Positions 1 through 7,488 of a DNA stretch of 37,117 nt are shown here, one piece after another. The translations under genes were made by a program, and so were the position numbers. The stretch's first letter is position 1, and every line of letters starts with the position of its first letter. The notes under the pieces are model-generated. The model had not been told where the DNA came from. It did not search any database and worked only from the letters and a program-made list of their open reading frames with translations. The stretch spans positions 1 to 37,117 of the forward strand of contig JAGBEA010000022.1 in NCBI GenBank assembly GCA_017937195.1, written 5' to 3'. Origin of the DNA: Oscillospiraceae bacterium (GTDB taxonomy: Bacteria; Bacillota; Clostridia; Oscillospirales; Oscillospiraceae).

Positions 1-309
1 GATTGGCGCTCCGGGGGCAGTCTGCCCGAAAGCATTGTGATGGCCTACGGCTATAACTTCCCCGACGGTCTGTGCGCAGGTCTGCTGGGCTACGAGATGG
101 GCGCTCCGCTGATCCTTACCGCCAACGGTGATGAGACGCAGGCTGCGCTGTATGCCGGCACACTGGGTGTTACTCAGGGCGTTGTTCTGGGCGGCCCCTC
201 TTTGATCAACGATGAAGCCGTGCGCACCATTCTGTCTCTGCACGAGGATGATGAGGTTGTCTCCTTTAGCAATATGTCTGCTATGGTAATGGCACTTGGC
301 AGACGCTAA
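1..309 (+). CDS. CWB2 cell-wall-binding protein, C-terminal part (5' end outside window)
   Basis: The frame is open from base 1 and ends at TAA 307-309, so only the last 102 codons are present. They carry the end of a cell wall binding repeat 2 (CWB2, PF04122) unit: YNFPDGLCAG followed by APLILTANGD and GVVLGG. In clostridial surface proteins three such repeats anchor the protein non-covalently to the wall. The same segment recurs at the end of the next gene (YNFPDGLCAGPL, APLILTANGD), so the two genes are tandem paralogues. The missing N-terminus would define the function. A terminator follows 39 bases after the stop. Confidence 0.88.
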   Translation, partial: DWRSGGSLPESIVMAYGYNFPDGLCAGLLGYEMGAPLILTANGDETQAALYAGTLGVTQGVVLGGPSLINDEAVRTILSLHEDDEVVSFSNMSAMVMALGRR

Positions 310-347
310 GCATCCACCGACAACGCAAGTAAATCTTACAGATACCA

Positions 348-380
348 GAGGACGGAGCAGCTGCTCCGTCCTCTTATTTT
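348..380 (+). terminator. Rho-independent terminator of the first CWB2 gene
   Basis: A perfect inverted repeat (348-360 with 361-373, arms of 13 bases, GAGGACGGAGCAG) is followed by TTATTTTTT. The central bases must form the loop. Confidence 0.85.
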
Positions 381-409
381 TTCTTGATAACGGTTTCAGG
401 ATTTTTCCA

Positions 410-438
410 TTGCGCGCAGGCGGTGTATTTGGTACAAT
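410..438 (+). promoter_or_regulatory. Sigma-70-type promoter of the CWB2 gene
   Basis: TTGCGC (410-415) and TACAAT (433-438) are separated by 17 bases. They lie between the preceding terminator and the start at 473, so this gene probably has its own transcript. Confidence 0.6.
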
Positions 439-472
439 TTATATAACTTTGGAATTCAAATGAGGTATCACT

Positions 473-2704
473 ATGAAAAACCGCGCCAAAAAACTGACCG
501 CCACACTGATGGCTCTTCTTCTGCTGCTTACGATGCTGCCCGCGGCGGCGGACGCTGCCGGCAACATCTATGTGGCCGGTGTGTCGATGGCAGAAGGCAC
601 ATGGCTGGCAGAGGGCGCGTCAACCGCTTCCTCCTCCGCTTTGAGCGACAACTACGCCCACTATGAAAACGGCGTGCTGACACTGAAAAACTTCCGCTAC
701 AGCGGCAAGGGTACTCAGCGCAGCAGCGGCGCGTACGTTGTCTACGCCGCCGCCGACCTGACCCTCCGTCTGGAGGGCAGCAGCGCACTGGAGCAGACGG
801 ACAGCTCCGTTGTCAGCTGCGGCATCTATGCCGGCGGCGATATGACCGTCAGCGCGGTGGATGGCGGCGAGCTGAGCGTCAGCGCGGCAGGCGGCAACGG
901 CATCGAAGCCCACAGCCTGACGGTCAACAGCGGCAAGCTGACAGTGCTTGCTCCGTGGGCACTGTACTTAAACGGCGGCTTGGGCAAGCTGACCGCCTCC
1001 GACGGAATGAATGTATTTGCGCTGAAAAAGGACAGTCTTGACCACCGGCTTGTAGCATACGATGCAGAGAAAACCGGCAGCTACAACGGCATCATCGTTC
1101 AGCCCGCCGGCGCCATCTATGTGGGCGGCGTGAGGCTGACGGACGGGATGTGGCTTGCCGAGGGCAGCTCTGCTGCTTCTACTTTCCCGAAGAGCGACAA
1201 TTTTGCCCACTACGAAAACGGCGTGTTGACGCTGAAAAATTACAACTATCGCGGAGCAGGCTATGGCTATCGGGATGCTTTTTACGGCATCTATACCGAC
1301 GCACCGCTGATGGTACAGCTGGAGGGCGAGAACGGCGTAGCCCTGACCACCGATGAATTTATCTCTTACGGCATCCGCGCCGAAATGTTGGCCATTGATG
1401 CGGCGGCGGAGGCGAAGCTCTACTCGGGTCCCGTTATTGTCGAGGGCAGCTTTGCCCAATACGGCGGTGCCATAGATTTGGGCGGCTATGCGGTGGGGCT
1501 GCAGGCAAACAGTGTGTATCTGGGCGGCGGTCGGCTGCGTGGGCACAGCCAAGCATCTTTTGGCATTGACGCGCCTTCCATCCACGCCCACCGCGGCATA
1601 CTGGTCGCGCAGACAGCGGATTCCCCTTCCACTGCCTTCTCCGGCTCTTTAGAGACACTGCGCATAGACGACCCTCTGCAGCTCTATATGGGAGAGTCTC
1701 TTACCCCGGTGGATACATATGACCCCACCTCTCCGGATGCCTCCTATGTGACGATCCAGCAGGAGGCCTCCGCCACCCGACTGGCGGGACGCAGCCGCTA
1801 TGACACCGCTTTCCTCTCTGCCGATGCGCTGAAGGAGCAGCTGGGTGTTTCCCGCTTCTCCAACGCCATTGTGACCAGCGGCGAAAATTTTGCCGATGCG
1901 CTGGCAGGCAGCTATCTGGCTGCCCGCAAGGACGCCCCCATCCTGCTGACCGACAACAGTAATATGAGTGATGTGATCGCTTATATCCGCGCAAATGTAG
2001 GCACTGACGGCAGGATCTACGCATTGGGCGGTGCGCCGGTGGTGTCTGACGGGCTGTTCGCGCTGGAGCAGTATGGCTACGATGTGGTGCGTCTTTCCGG
2101 TAACACCCGTTTTGATACTAACCTTGCCATTCTGGAGGAGGCCGGCATCGAAAGCGGTATGCCCGTTCTGGTCTGCACCGCCTACAACTTTGCTGACAGC
2201 TTGTCCGCCTCTGCGGTGGGTCTGCCCATCCTGCTGGCGGACGATGCGCTGACACAGCAGCAGCTGCGCTTCCTGCGGCGGAATACGGATGGCTCGTTCC
2301 TGCTGGTGGGCGGTACCGGTGCGGTGACCTCCACTGTGGAAGATCAGCTGCTCAATGACGGCTCGTGGGTCTACCGCCTTGCAGGCAAAACCCGCTTTGA
2401 GACCTCCACTATGCTGGCACAGTTTCTCTACAACGACGGCAGCGGTATGTTTAACTCCCCCTCCTCCGTCACGCTGGTGTACGCCTACAACTTCCCCGAC
2501 GGTCTGTGCGCCGGTCCTTTGGCTTACGCTATGAACGCGCCGCTGATCCTCACTGCCAACGGCGATGAAGCTGCCGCCGCGCATTATGCCTCCACGCTGG
2601 GCATCCGGCAGGGCGTCGCTTTGGGCGGAGAATCGCTGATCAGCAGTTCTGTGATGCGCAGCATTCTGTCGCTGCAAAGTACAGACAATATCTCCGGAAA
2701 CTGA
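473..2704 (+). CDS. Secreted surface protein with two N-terminal repeats and three CWB2 wall-binding repeats
   Basis: The 743-residue product starts with a signal peptide (KNRAKK, then a Leu-rich core, cleavage near ADAAG at 27-30). Two homologous units follow, starting near residues 30 and 213. Both begin IYV.GV....WLAEG and contain AHYENGVLTLKN, and they look like a beta-helical carbohydrate-binding-like fold. From about residue 430 come three CWB2 repeats, opening with TRLAGRSRYDT, VRLSGNTRFDT and YRLAGKTRFET. These should hold the protein on the cell wall. The start is the ATG at 473 with GAGG at 462-465; an overlapping small frame from 460 has no ribosome site. The function of the N-terminal repeats is not known. 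No catalytic motif was seen. Confidence 0.9.
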   Translation: MKNRAKKLTATLMALLLLLTMLPAAADAAGNIYVAGVSMAEGTWLAEGASTASSSALSDNYAHYENGVLTLKNFRYSGKGTQRSSGAYVVYAAADLTLRLEGSSALEQTDSSVVSCGIYAGGDMTVSAVDGGELSVSAAGGNGIEAHSLTVNSGKLTVLAPWALYLNGGLGKLTASDGMNVFALKKDSLDHRLVAYDAEKTGSYNGIIVQPAGAIYVGGVRLTDGMWLAEGSSAASTFPKSDNFAHYENGVLTLKNYNYRGAGYGYRDAFYGIYTDAPLMVQLEGENGVALTTDEFISYGIRAEMLAIDAAAEAKLYSGPVIVEGSFAQYGGAIDLGGYAVGLQANSVYLGGGRLRGHSQASFGIDAPSIHAHRGILVAQTADSPSTAFSGSLETLRIDDPLQLYMGESLTPVDTYDPTSPDASYVTIQQEASATRLAGRSRYDTAFLSADALKEQLGVSRFSNAIVTSGENFADALAGSYLAARKDAPILLTDNSNMSDVIAYIRANVGTDGRIYALGGAPVVSDGLFALEQYGYDVVRLSGNTRFDTNLAILEEAGIESGMPVLVCTAYNFADSLSASAVGLPILLADDALTQQQLRFLRRNTDGSFLLVGGTGAVTSTVEDQLLNDGSWVYRLAGKTRFETSTMLAQFLYNDGSGMFNSPSSVTLVYAYNFPDGLCAGPLAYAMNAPLILTANGDEAAAAHYASTLGIRQGVALGGESLISSSVMRSILSLQSTDNISGN

Positions 2705-2723
2705 TTTTCTCCTGAACTGCAAA

Positions 2724-2760
2724 AAGCTCCCGAGGGACGATTCCCTCGGGAGCTTTTTTG
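2724..2760 (+). terminator. Rho-independent terminator after the CWB2 gene
   Basis: A 14-bp stem (2724-2737 with 2742-2755, AAGCTCCCGAGGGA arm, CGAT loop) is followed by a T run. Confidence 0.88.
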
Positions 2761-2767
2761 ATTTCTT

Positions 2768-2899
2768 TCAGCGCTGGATGCCGCCGGAGCCGTCGCCGCC
2801 GGCCACGCGGTCGATGATGTGCAGGTCATACTTCTTGGAGAAGCAATATTCGTCTGCTGCCACGTTGTACAGCATGGCGCTCCAGCCGTTATCAAAGGC
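2768..2899 (-). pseudogene. Remnant of a PfkB-family sugar kinase, 2-keto-3-deoxygluconate kinase-like
   Basis: Read on the minus strand this stretch gives DNGWSAMLYN, then CFSKKYDLHIIDRVAGGD, then a stop (2768-2770). The order resembles the C-terminal half of KDG kinases, where DRVGGGDSFGGG holds the catalytic Asp. Here the motif is altered (DRVAGGDGSGG) and the protein stops a few residues later, so both ends are missing. There is no start codon with a ribosome site. Immediately to the right the plus strand becomes the tail of an AraC regulator. Family assignment is from motif memory and could be another PfkB kinase. Confidence 0.55.
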
Positions 2900-3041
2900 G
2901 CGGGAGCTGCTGGAGGCGGGACAGCCGCCGGGTGCCGTGTGCCAAAGCTGCGGCTTTGGCGACTACGCCAACTTTTATCGGGCATTTAAGGGCGAATACG
3001 GGGTGGGCCCCCGTGAATTTGTCGCCACCTTTGGCGAATAA
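2892..3041 (+). pseudogene. Remnant of an AraC-family regulator (second helix-turn-helix only)
   Basis: The plus-strand frame reads SKARELLEAG, then VCQSCGFGDYANFYRAFK, then VGPREF before the TAA at 3039-3041. This is the usual end of the AraC/XylS DNA-binding domain (second HTH plus the GxxPxxF/Y motif). The first HTH and the sensor domain are absent. The residues upstream in this frame are antisense to the sugar-kinase remnant and do not look like protein. The fragment cannot act as a normal AraC regulator. Confidence 0.75.
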
Positions 3042-3053
3042 GCAATATTTTTG

Positions 3054-3082
3054 TGGAAAACACCGCTCACATCTGCTACAAT
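3054..3082 (+). promoter_or_regulatory. Extended -10 promoter for the membrane protein gene
   Basis: TGCTACAAT (extended -10, hexamer 3077-3082) lies 17 bases after a weak TGGAAA (3054-3059). It sits just after the AraC remnant and about 50 bases before the start at 3134. Confidence 0.55.
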
Positions 3083-3133
3083 AGACGCAACCCCATACAC
3101 ACGCCGCAAAAGAGGCGGCAGAAAGGTACCCTT

Positions 3134-3988
3134 ATGAGAGAACTGACCATTCAGCGCGCCATGAGCCGCGCCGCAGCCCGCATTCCCGCCAAGGTCTACA
3201 TTGAGGACAACCGTGCGCCGGAGCTGACCATCAACGAGATCCCCTGCCGCCTGCTGGGCGAGGTGAAGAACGGCCAAGCGCAGACCTTCTCCATCAGCGA
3301 AGAGCCCGCCAGCCTGTTCGTTATTGCCGACGACCACAGCGGCGAGCTTGCCTGCGAGGCATATCCCATCGAGGCAGGCGAGGAGAATCTCACCCTGCGC
3401 GGCAAGACCTGCCTGCGCGAGGAGGACAGTACCACCGTCTTCTGCTTTGGCGAGTTTGAGGACGAGGAGGTCAAAAAGCCCCTCAATCTCAAGAGCATCG
3501 CCTCGCTGGCGCTGTTTGTTGCCATCGGCACGCTGCTGGGCTGGCTGATCGGCAATCTGATATTCGACGGATTCCCCGCACCTGCCAAGACCTTTACCCA
3601 GGACGGCTATTCCATCAAGCTGAACGAGGACTTCGTGGACACGGGCGTAGAGGCGTATCACGCCAGCTATGAGTCTGAAGATGTGGTGGTCTTTTCCTCA
3701 ATGCAGCCCTATGAGGAGCTGGGAGGCAAGGATACCTACTCCCTGCAGGAGTACGCCCAGATGATGGTGGACGACAACCAACTGACTAATTCCACCGTGG
3801 CGGAAAAGCGGGGCGTAACGTACTTTGAGTATGAGTACAGCTCGGGCATCTTCTCCTATCACTATACCGTGGCCGTCCACGAGGGCAGCGAGGGCTATTG
3901 GCTGACCTACTTCGCCGTGGACAGTGAGGACTACAAGGAGTATAAAAATGACATCTTCAAGTGGGCACGCTCTGTGCAGGTGCCCTGA
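3134..3988 (+). CDS. Single-pass membrane protein of unknown function
   Basis: The product has 284 residues from the ATG at 3134, preceded by GAAAGG at 3121-3126. An in-frame extension back to 3053 crosses the promoter and is unlikely. Residues 1-118 are soluble and acidic, with no recognised domain. Residues 120-143 (SIASLALFVAIGTLLGWLIG) form one transmembrane helix. Residues 150-284 follow as a probable extracytoplasmic domain rich in Tyr, Asp and Glu; it contains DGYSIKLNEDF, which recalls PsbP/DUF-type lipoprotein folds, but I cannot assign it. It is a single-gene transcript ending at a shared terminator. Confidence 0.75.
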   Translation: MRELTIQRAMSRAAARIPAKVYIEDNRAPELTINEIPCRLLGEVKNGQAQTFSISEEPASLFVIADDHSGELACEAYPIEAGEENLTLRGKTCLREEDSTTVFCFGEFEDEEVKKPLNLKSIASLALFVAIGTLLGWLIGNLIFDGFPAPAKTFTQDGYSIKLNEDFVDTGVEAYHASYESEDVVVFSSMQPYEELGGKDTYSLQEYAQMMVDDNQLTNSTVAEKRGVTYFEYEYSSGIFSYHYTVAVHEGSEGYWLTYFAVDSEDYKEYKNDIFKWARSVQVP

Positions 3989-4004
3989 TCCCCCTGATAC
4001 AGCA

Positions 4005-4034
4005 AAAAAGGAGAGGCATCTGCCTCTCCTTTTT
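4005..4034. terminator. Bidirectional terminator between convergent genes
   Basis: A 14-bp stem (4005-4018 with 4021-4034, AAAAAGGAGAGGCA arm) has A and T tracts on its two sides. It lies between the plus-strand gene ending at 3988 and the minus-strand gene ending at 4046. Confidence 0.88.
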
Positions 4035-4045
4035 GTTTTGCTCTT

Positions 4046-5245
4046 TTATTCCTCGCAGCCGACGGCATCGGCGTAGAACTGATCCATCTCCTCGCGGGTA
4101 GGGAAGGTGGCAACATACATCTGGTTGCCCATCGCACCGCTGAGGGCGTCGGGCATACGCTCCGCCATACGCATATGGCTGCCGTACTTGGCCATCAGTG
4201 CGTCGTGATCCAGCTTGAAATTCTTGCCGTCACGGCGGCCTGCGAAGGCGCAGAACTGATGCTCACCCACGCTCATCTCGCTGCGGTCAAAGGCGATCAT
4301 ATCCGCCCAGATCTTATACACATTGGTGCTGTAGGCATAGTTGATCATATCGGGGGTGAATCCGCCGCAGGGGCGCATATTCACCTCCAGCGCCATCACA
4401 TCGCCCTTCTTGCCCAACCCCTCGTGATCGGCTTTCAGACGGAAGAACTCAAAATGGACGAAACGGCTCTTAACGCCAAAGCTCTTCACCGTGGCACGGC
4501 CTGCCGCGCGAACATCCTCCGCCAGATCGCGGACAATGTAGTAGATGGAATTGTCGTTGTTGTTGACGATGTCCATCACGCTGTCAGGGGTCACATTACC
4601 CGTTTCAAAGATAGGCTCGCCGTTGGAGTCGATGATGGCGTCATAGGAGTTGACCTCGGCATTGACGAACTCCTCCATAATGTAGGGCACGCCCTCGGGA
4701 CGGGAGTTCATAAACGCCACCAGATCCTCGTCGCACTTGAGTTTATAAGTCGCCGCAGCGCCCACGCCGTTGTCGGGCTTGACCACCACGGGGTAGCCCA
4801 CCTTCTTCAAAAAGGCGCGGCACTTCTTGATGTCGTCGGTGACCAGATGATAGCGGGCGGTGGCGATGCCAGCGCGCTGGTAGTACTTCTTCATCTTGGA
4901 CTTATACTTGATGCGGGGCATATCCTCGGTCTGGAATCCGCTGGTGATGTGGAAATCGGTGCGCAGCGCAGCGTCCTTCTCCAGCCAGTACTCGTTATTG
5001 CTCTCCAGCCAGTCGATGCGGCCGTACTTGTGGATGAAGAATGCCACAGCGCGGTAGACCTCATCATAGTTTTCAAGGCTGCCCACCTTGTAATACTCGG
5101 TCAGACTCTGCTGCAGCTCAGGCATCAGCTCGTCATAGGGCGCCTCACCGATGCCCAGCACGTTCAAGCCGTTGTTGCGCAGCTCACGGCAGAACTGCCA
5201 GTAGTTGGTGGGGAAATTGGGGGAAATAAAAACCACATTTTTCAT
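4046..5245 (-). CDS. ATP-grasp carboxylate-amine ligase-like protein
   Basis: The product has 399 residues. An N-terminal Rossmann-like pre-ATP-grasp region (VVFISPNFP, residues 4-12) is followed by the ATP-grasp fold. YPVVVKPDNGVGAAAT (151-166) holds the ATP-binding Lys156, MEEFV (190-194) is the adenine hinge, and ALEVNMRPCGG (285-295) gives the Mg-binding Glu and Asn. ATP-grasp enzymes activate a carboxylate as acyl phosphate and join it to an amine or thiol. The substrate cannot be read from the sequence. It is the last gene of a tight operon behind two alpha/beta-hydrolases, with AAAAGGAG upstream of the ATG. This suggests that a product is made by the ligase and trimmed or transferred by the hydrolases. 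Confidence 0.88.
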   Translation of the reverse strand: MKNVVFISPNFPTNYWQFCRELRNNGLNVLGIGEAPYDELMPELQQSLTEYYKVGSLENYDEVYRAVAFFIHKYGRIDWLESNNEYWLEKDAALRTDFHITSGFQTEDMPRIKYKSKMKKYYQRAGIATARYHLVTDDIKKCRAFLKKVGYPVVVKPDNGVGAAATYKLKCDEDLVAFMNSRPEGVPYIMEEFVNAEVNSYDAIIDSNGEPIFETGNVTPDSVMDIVNNNDNSIYYIVRDLAEDVRAAGRATVKSFGVKSRFVHFEFFRLKADHEGLGKKGDVMALEVNMRPCGGFTPDMINYAYSTNVYKIWADMIAFDRSEMSVGEHQFCAFAGRRDGKNFKLDHDALMAKYGSHMRMAERMPDALSGAMGNQMYVATFPTREEMDQFYADAVGCEE

Positions 5246-5282
5246 GGGGCGATTGCTCCTTTTCTTATGTAATGGCCGAAAG

Positions 5283-6014
5283 TCAGGCTTCCAGCAGCTT
5301 GGGGACGAAATATTCTACCTGCTTATACCACCAAGGCCAGTCGTGCGCCACATCGTGACCCCAGTAGTCCACCCACACATCGATGCCCTTGCTGCGGAAC
5401 ACCGTGTCCAGCATACGGGTGGTTTCGGGCACCTCCCAGTCGCCCTGACCGACGCAGATGATGCCCTGATTGCGGTTGTACTTCTTGATATAGGGGTGTC
5501 CCAAGGGCATATCGTGGAGATAGTGGACGGGGGAGTTGCGGTAGACCACATCGTCCATATAGCCGTTGAAGCCGTAGTCGGCGCTGTAGATACCGCTGAG
5601 CGCCAGCAGACCCGTGAACTGGTCAGGAAAGCGGAAATACAGATTCACCGCGTGGGTGGCACCGAGGCTGCAGCCAAAGGCGATGATGTCGCCGCGCCCC
5701 ATCACAGCATTCACAAAGGGGACCACCTCGTCCACGATGTAGTGCATCCACTGTTCGTGGCGGCGGATGCGCTGATAGGCGTCGCCGTGGGCAGACCATG
5801 TTTCCTTATCCAGCGTGTCAATGGCGATGACCTGCACCTGCCCGCTCTCGATCCAGGGCGCCCAGGTGTCGGTCATATGATAGTTTTCAAAGTCGTAGAA
5901 CCGCCCATCCTGGCATGGGATGAACAGCACGGGGCGACCTGTGTGGCCGTAGATCTTGCTCTCCATATCCCTCTGCAGTGCGGGGCTATATTCCTTATAG
6001 TAGCGCATTTCCAA
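5283..6014 (-). CDS. Alpha/beta-hydrolase, esterase-like
   Basis: The product has 243 residues. The nucleophile elbow is GCSLGA (114-119, Ser116). Likely partners are an acid near GQGDWE (189-194) and the His in GHDVAHDW (219-226). The sequence resembles the small putative esterases of the COG4947/EstD type. No signal peptide is present, so it is probably cytoplasmic. Start choice: a TTG at 6012-6014 lies seven bases after AAGGAGAGG, while the in-frame ATG at 6006-6008 would be 13 bases away, so TTG is preferred. It lies 19 bases after the previous gene of the operon. The substrate is unknown. Confidence 0.85.
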   Translation of the reverse strand: MEMRYYKEYSPALQRDMESKIYGHTGRPVLFIPCQDGRFYDFENYHMTDTWAPWIESGQVQVIAIDTLDKETWSAHGDAYQRIRRHEQWMHYIVDEVVPFVNAVMGRGDIIAFGCSLGATHAVNLYFRFPDQFTGLLALSGIYSADYGFNGYMDDVVYRNSPVHYLHDMPLGHPYIKKYNRNQGIICVGQGDWEVPETTRMLDTVFRSKGIDVWVDYWGHDVAHDWPWWYKQVEYFVPKLLEA

Positions 6015-6033
6015 GGGGGATCCTCTCCTTTAC

Positions 6034-6807
6034 TCATCCAAGATCGTATAACAAAGCGGCTATAAACCAGGGGATCTGCCGTTCCCAGCAGGCCTCGCAG
6101 TGGTCGCCGTTGGGCACAATGCGGCTGATGAGATGCACATCCCGCTCCAGAAGCCGCGCCGTCACACGGGCGAACTGCCGTTTCATATTGGGGTGGAATT
6201 TCATCTCATTGGAGCCGTAATCCATATAGATCACCGTTCCCTCCGCCAGCGGCGCGGTGCGCAGCAGACGGTCCAGCTGCTCCGTAGCAAACCACAGCGA
6301 CGGGGACAGACACGCCGCGCGGGAAAACCAGCGGTTATACTCCGTCACCGCGTACAGACTCATCAATCCGCCCATCGAGCTGCCGCCGATGAAGGTATGC
6401 TCGCGGTCGGGAATGGTGGGAAACTGTGCATCGATCATCGGCTTGAAGGTGTGCACCAACCACTCCATAGTGGTGCGCCCGCGGCCGATGATACGCCCCT
6501 CGCCCAGCGCAGGCTCCACCACTGTGAAGGGGGAATACTCGCTGAGCCGTCCGTTGTTGGGGTTGTGGTTACACTCCACGCCCACCACAATCATGGGCGT
6601 TTCACTCTGTTCCATATAGTCCGCCATGCCCCAGCTTTTGCCGTAGGTGGCGTGTTCATCGAAAAAGACGTTGTGTCCGTCAAACATATACAGCACCGGA
6701 TAGCGGCGCTCATCGTCCTCCTCCCAGCCCTCCGGCAGACAGACGTACGCACGGCGCGGCTCGTCGCCGGTGAGAGGGGGGATGGTGATTTCCCAGGTAA
6801 TGACCAT
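6034..6807 (-). CDS. Alpha/beta-hydrolase, enterochelin-esterase/COG2819-like
   Basis: The product has 257 residues. Features of the Fes/COG2819 group are YPVLYMFDGHN (36-46), GGSSMGGLMS (141-150, nucleophile Ser144) and the late His in NGDHCEACW (233-241). The frame stays open far upstream to 8559, but that part is antisense to other genes. The ATG at 6805-6807 has AAAGGGA six bases before it. It is the first gene of the three-gene operon ending at 4046 and is read from the promoter at 6840-6868. Such enzymes cleave ester or amide bonds in peptides and siderophores; the substrate here is not known. Confidence 0.87.
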   Translation of the reverse strand: MVITWEITIPPLTGDEPRRAYVCLPEGWEEDDERRYPVLYMFDGHNVFFDEHATYGKSWGMADYMEQSETPMIVVGVECNHNPNNGRLSEYSPFTVVEPALGEGRIIGRGRTTMEWLVHTFKPMIDAQFPTIPDREHTFIGGSSMGGLMSLYAVTEYNRWFSRAACLSPSLWFATEQLDRLLRTAPLAEGTVIYMDYGSNEMKFHPNMKRQFARVTARLLERDVHLISRIVPNGDHCEACWERQIPWFIAALLYDLG

Positions 6808-6839
6808 AATTGCTCCCTTTCCAATTGGGGTATGGTGGT

Positions 6840-6868
6840 AGTGTATCATACCGTACAGCAAAATGCAA
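6840..6868 (-). promoter_or_regulatory. Promoter of the ATP-grasp/esterase operon
   Basis: On the minus strand TTGCAT (6868-6863) is 17 bases before TACACT (6845-6840), with a TGA extension giving an extended -10 (TGATACACT). Confidence 0.55.
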
Positions 6869-6911
6869 TTCACGAACTGTCGAAAAGAAGCACACATTCG
6901 GCGCATTCTTC

Positions 6912-6940
6912 TTGGTTTCTCCCGAAAACTGTGGTACAAT
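6912..6940 (+). promoter_or_regulatory. Promoter of the ATC-hydrolase/aldo-keto reductase operon
   Basis: TTGGTT (6912-6917) and TACAAT (6935-6940) are 17 bases apart, with TGG directly before the hexamer. It is divergent from the promoter at 6840-6868. Confidence 0.65.
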
Positions 6941-6975
6941 CTTCTCAAATCCATCTGTAAGGGAGCTGTGCCACC

Positions 6976-7476
6976 ATGAGCATCAAAAACGAACCCAAAA
7001 TCAAGAATCCGCTGATCGTCGCCATCCGCGAGCAGCTGGAGCACCGCGCGCTGTGGATGTATCTGCTGTGCGACGAGGCGAAGAAGAAAGGGCTTGCCCC
7101 CGAGGAATATGCCCCTGCCGCCATCCGCCGCTGCGGTCTGTATCAGGGCGCCAATCTGCGGGCAAAAGCCGGCGGCGGCGAGTCGCTGAAGGGCTTGAAG
7201 AAGACGCTGTTCACCAAGCCTGCCCAGTGGGTGTTTGAGATGGATGTCAAGCGCTGCACCGATGACAATCTGGACATTGACTTCCACTACTGCCCGCTGG
7301 TGAAGGCGTGGCAGAAGCAGGGCTGCAGCGATGAGGAGATCCGGCTGCTGTGCGACCACGCTATGTGCGGTGACCGCGGCATTGCCGAAAGCTTCGGCTG
7401 TGAGCTGGATCTGCCTGCCACCATCGCCCGCGGCGACGATGTGTGCAAGATCCGCTTCGTGCGGCGCGAGAAATAA
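6976..7476 (+). CDS. L-2-amino-thiazoline-4-carboxylic acid hydrolase-like protein
   Basis: The 166-residue product matches the PF14196 family in its C-terminal signature: DFHYCPLVKAWQKQGC (about 112-127), then DEEIRLLCDHAMCGDRGI, then TIARGDDVCKIRF. In Pseudomonas members of the family open the ATC ring on the way to L-cysteine. In Clostridia the role is mostly unproven, so the substrate should be treated as open. Conserved Cys and His residues suggest a metal or thiol centre. The ribosome site AAGGGAG precedes the ATG. It is followed after 12 bases by the aldo/keto reductase, so the two are co-transcribed. Confidence 0.8.
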   Translation: MSIKNEPKIKNPLIVAIREQLEHRALWMYLLCDEAKKKGLAPEEYAPAAIRRCGLYQGANLRAKAGGGESLKGLKKTLFTKPAQWVFEMDVKRCTDDNLDIDFHYCPLVKAWQKQGCSDEEIRLLCDHAMCGDRGIAESFGCELDLPATIARGDDVCKIRFVRREK

Positions 7477-7488
7477 GGGAGGCCCTCT

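Noticed and set aside
460-666. Overlapping small plus-strand ORF at the start of the CWB2 gene
   Set aside because: It has no ribosome site of its own and overlaps the signal peptide of a well-supported gene in another frame.
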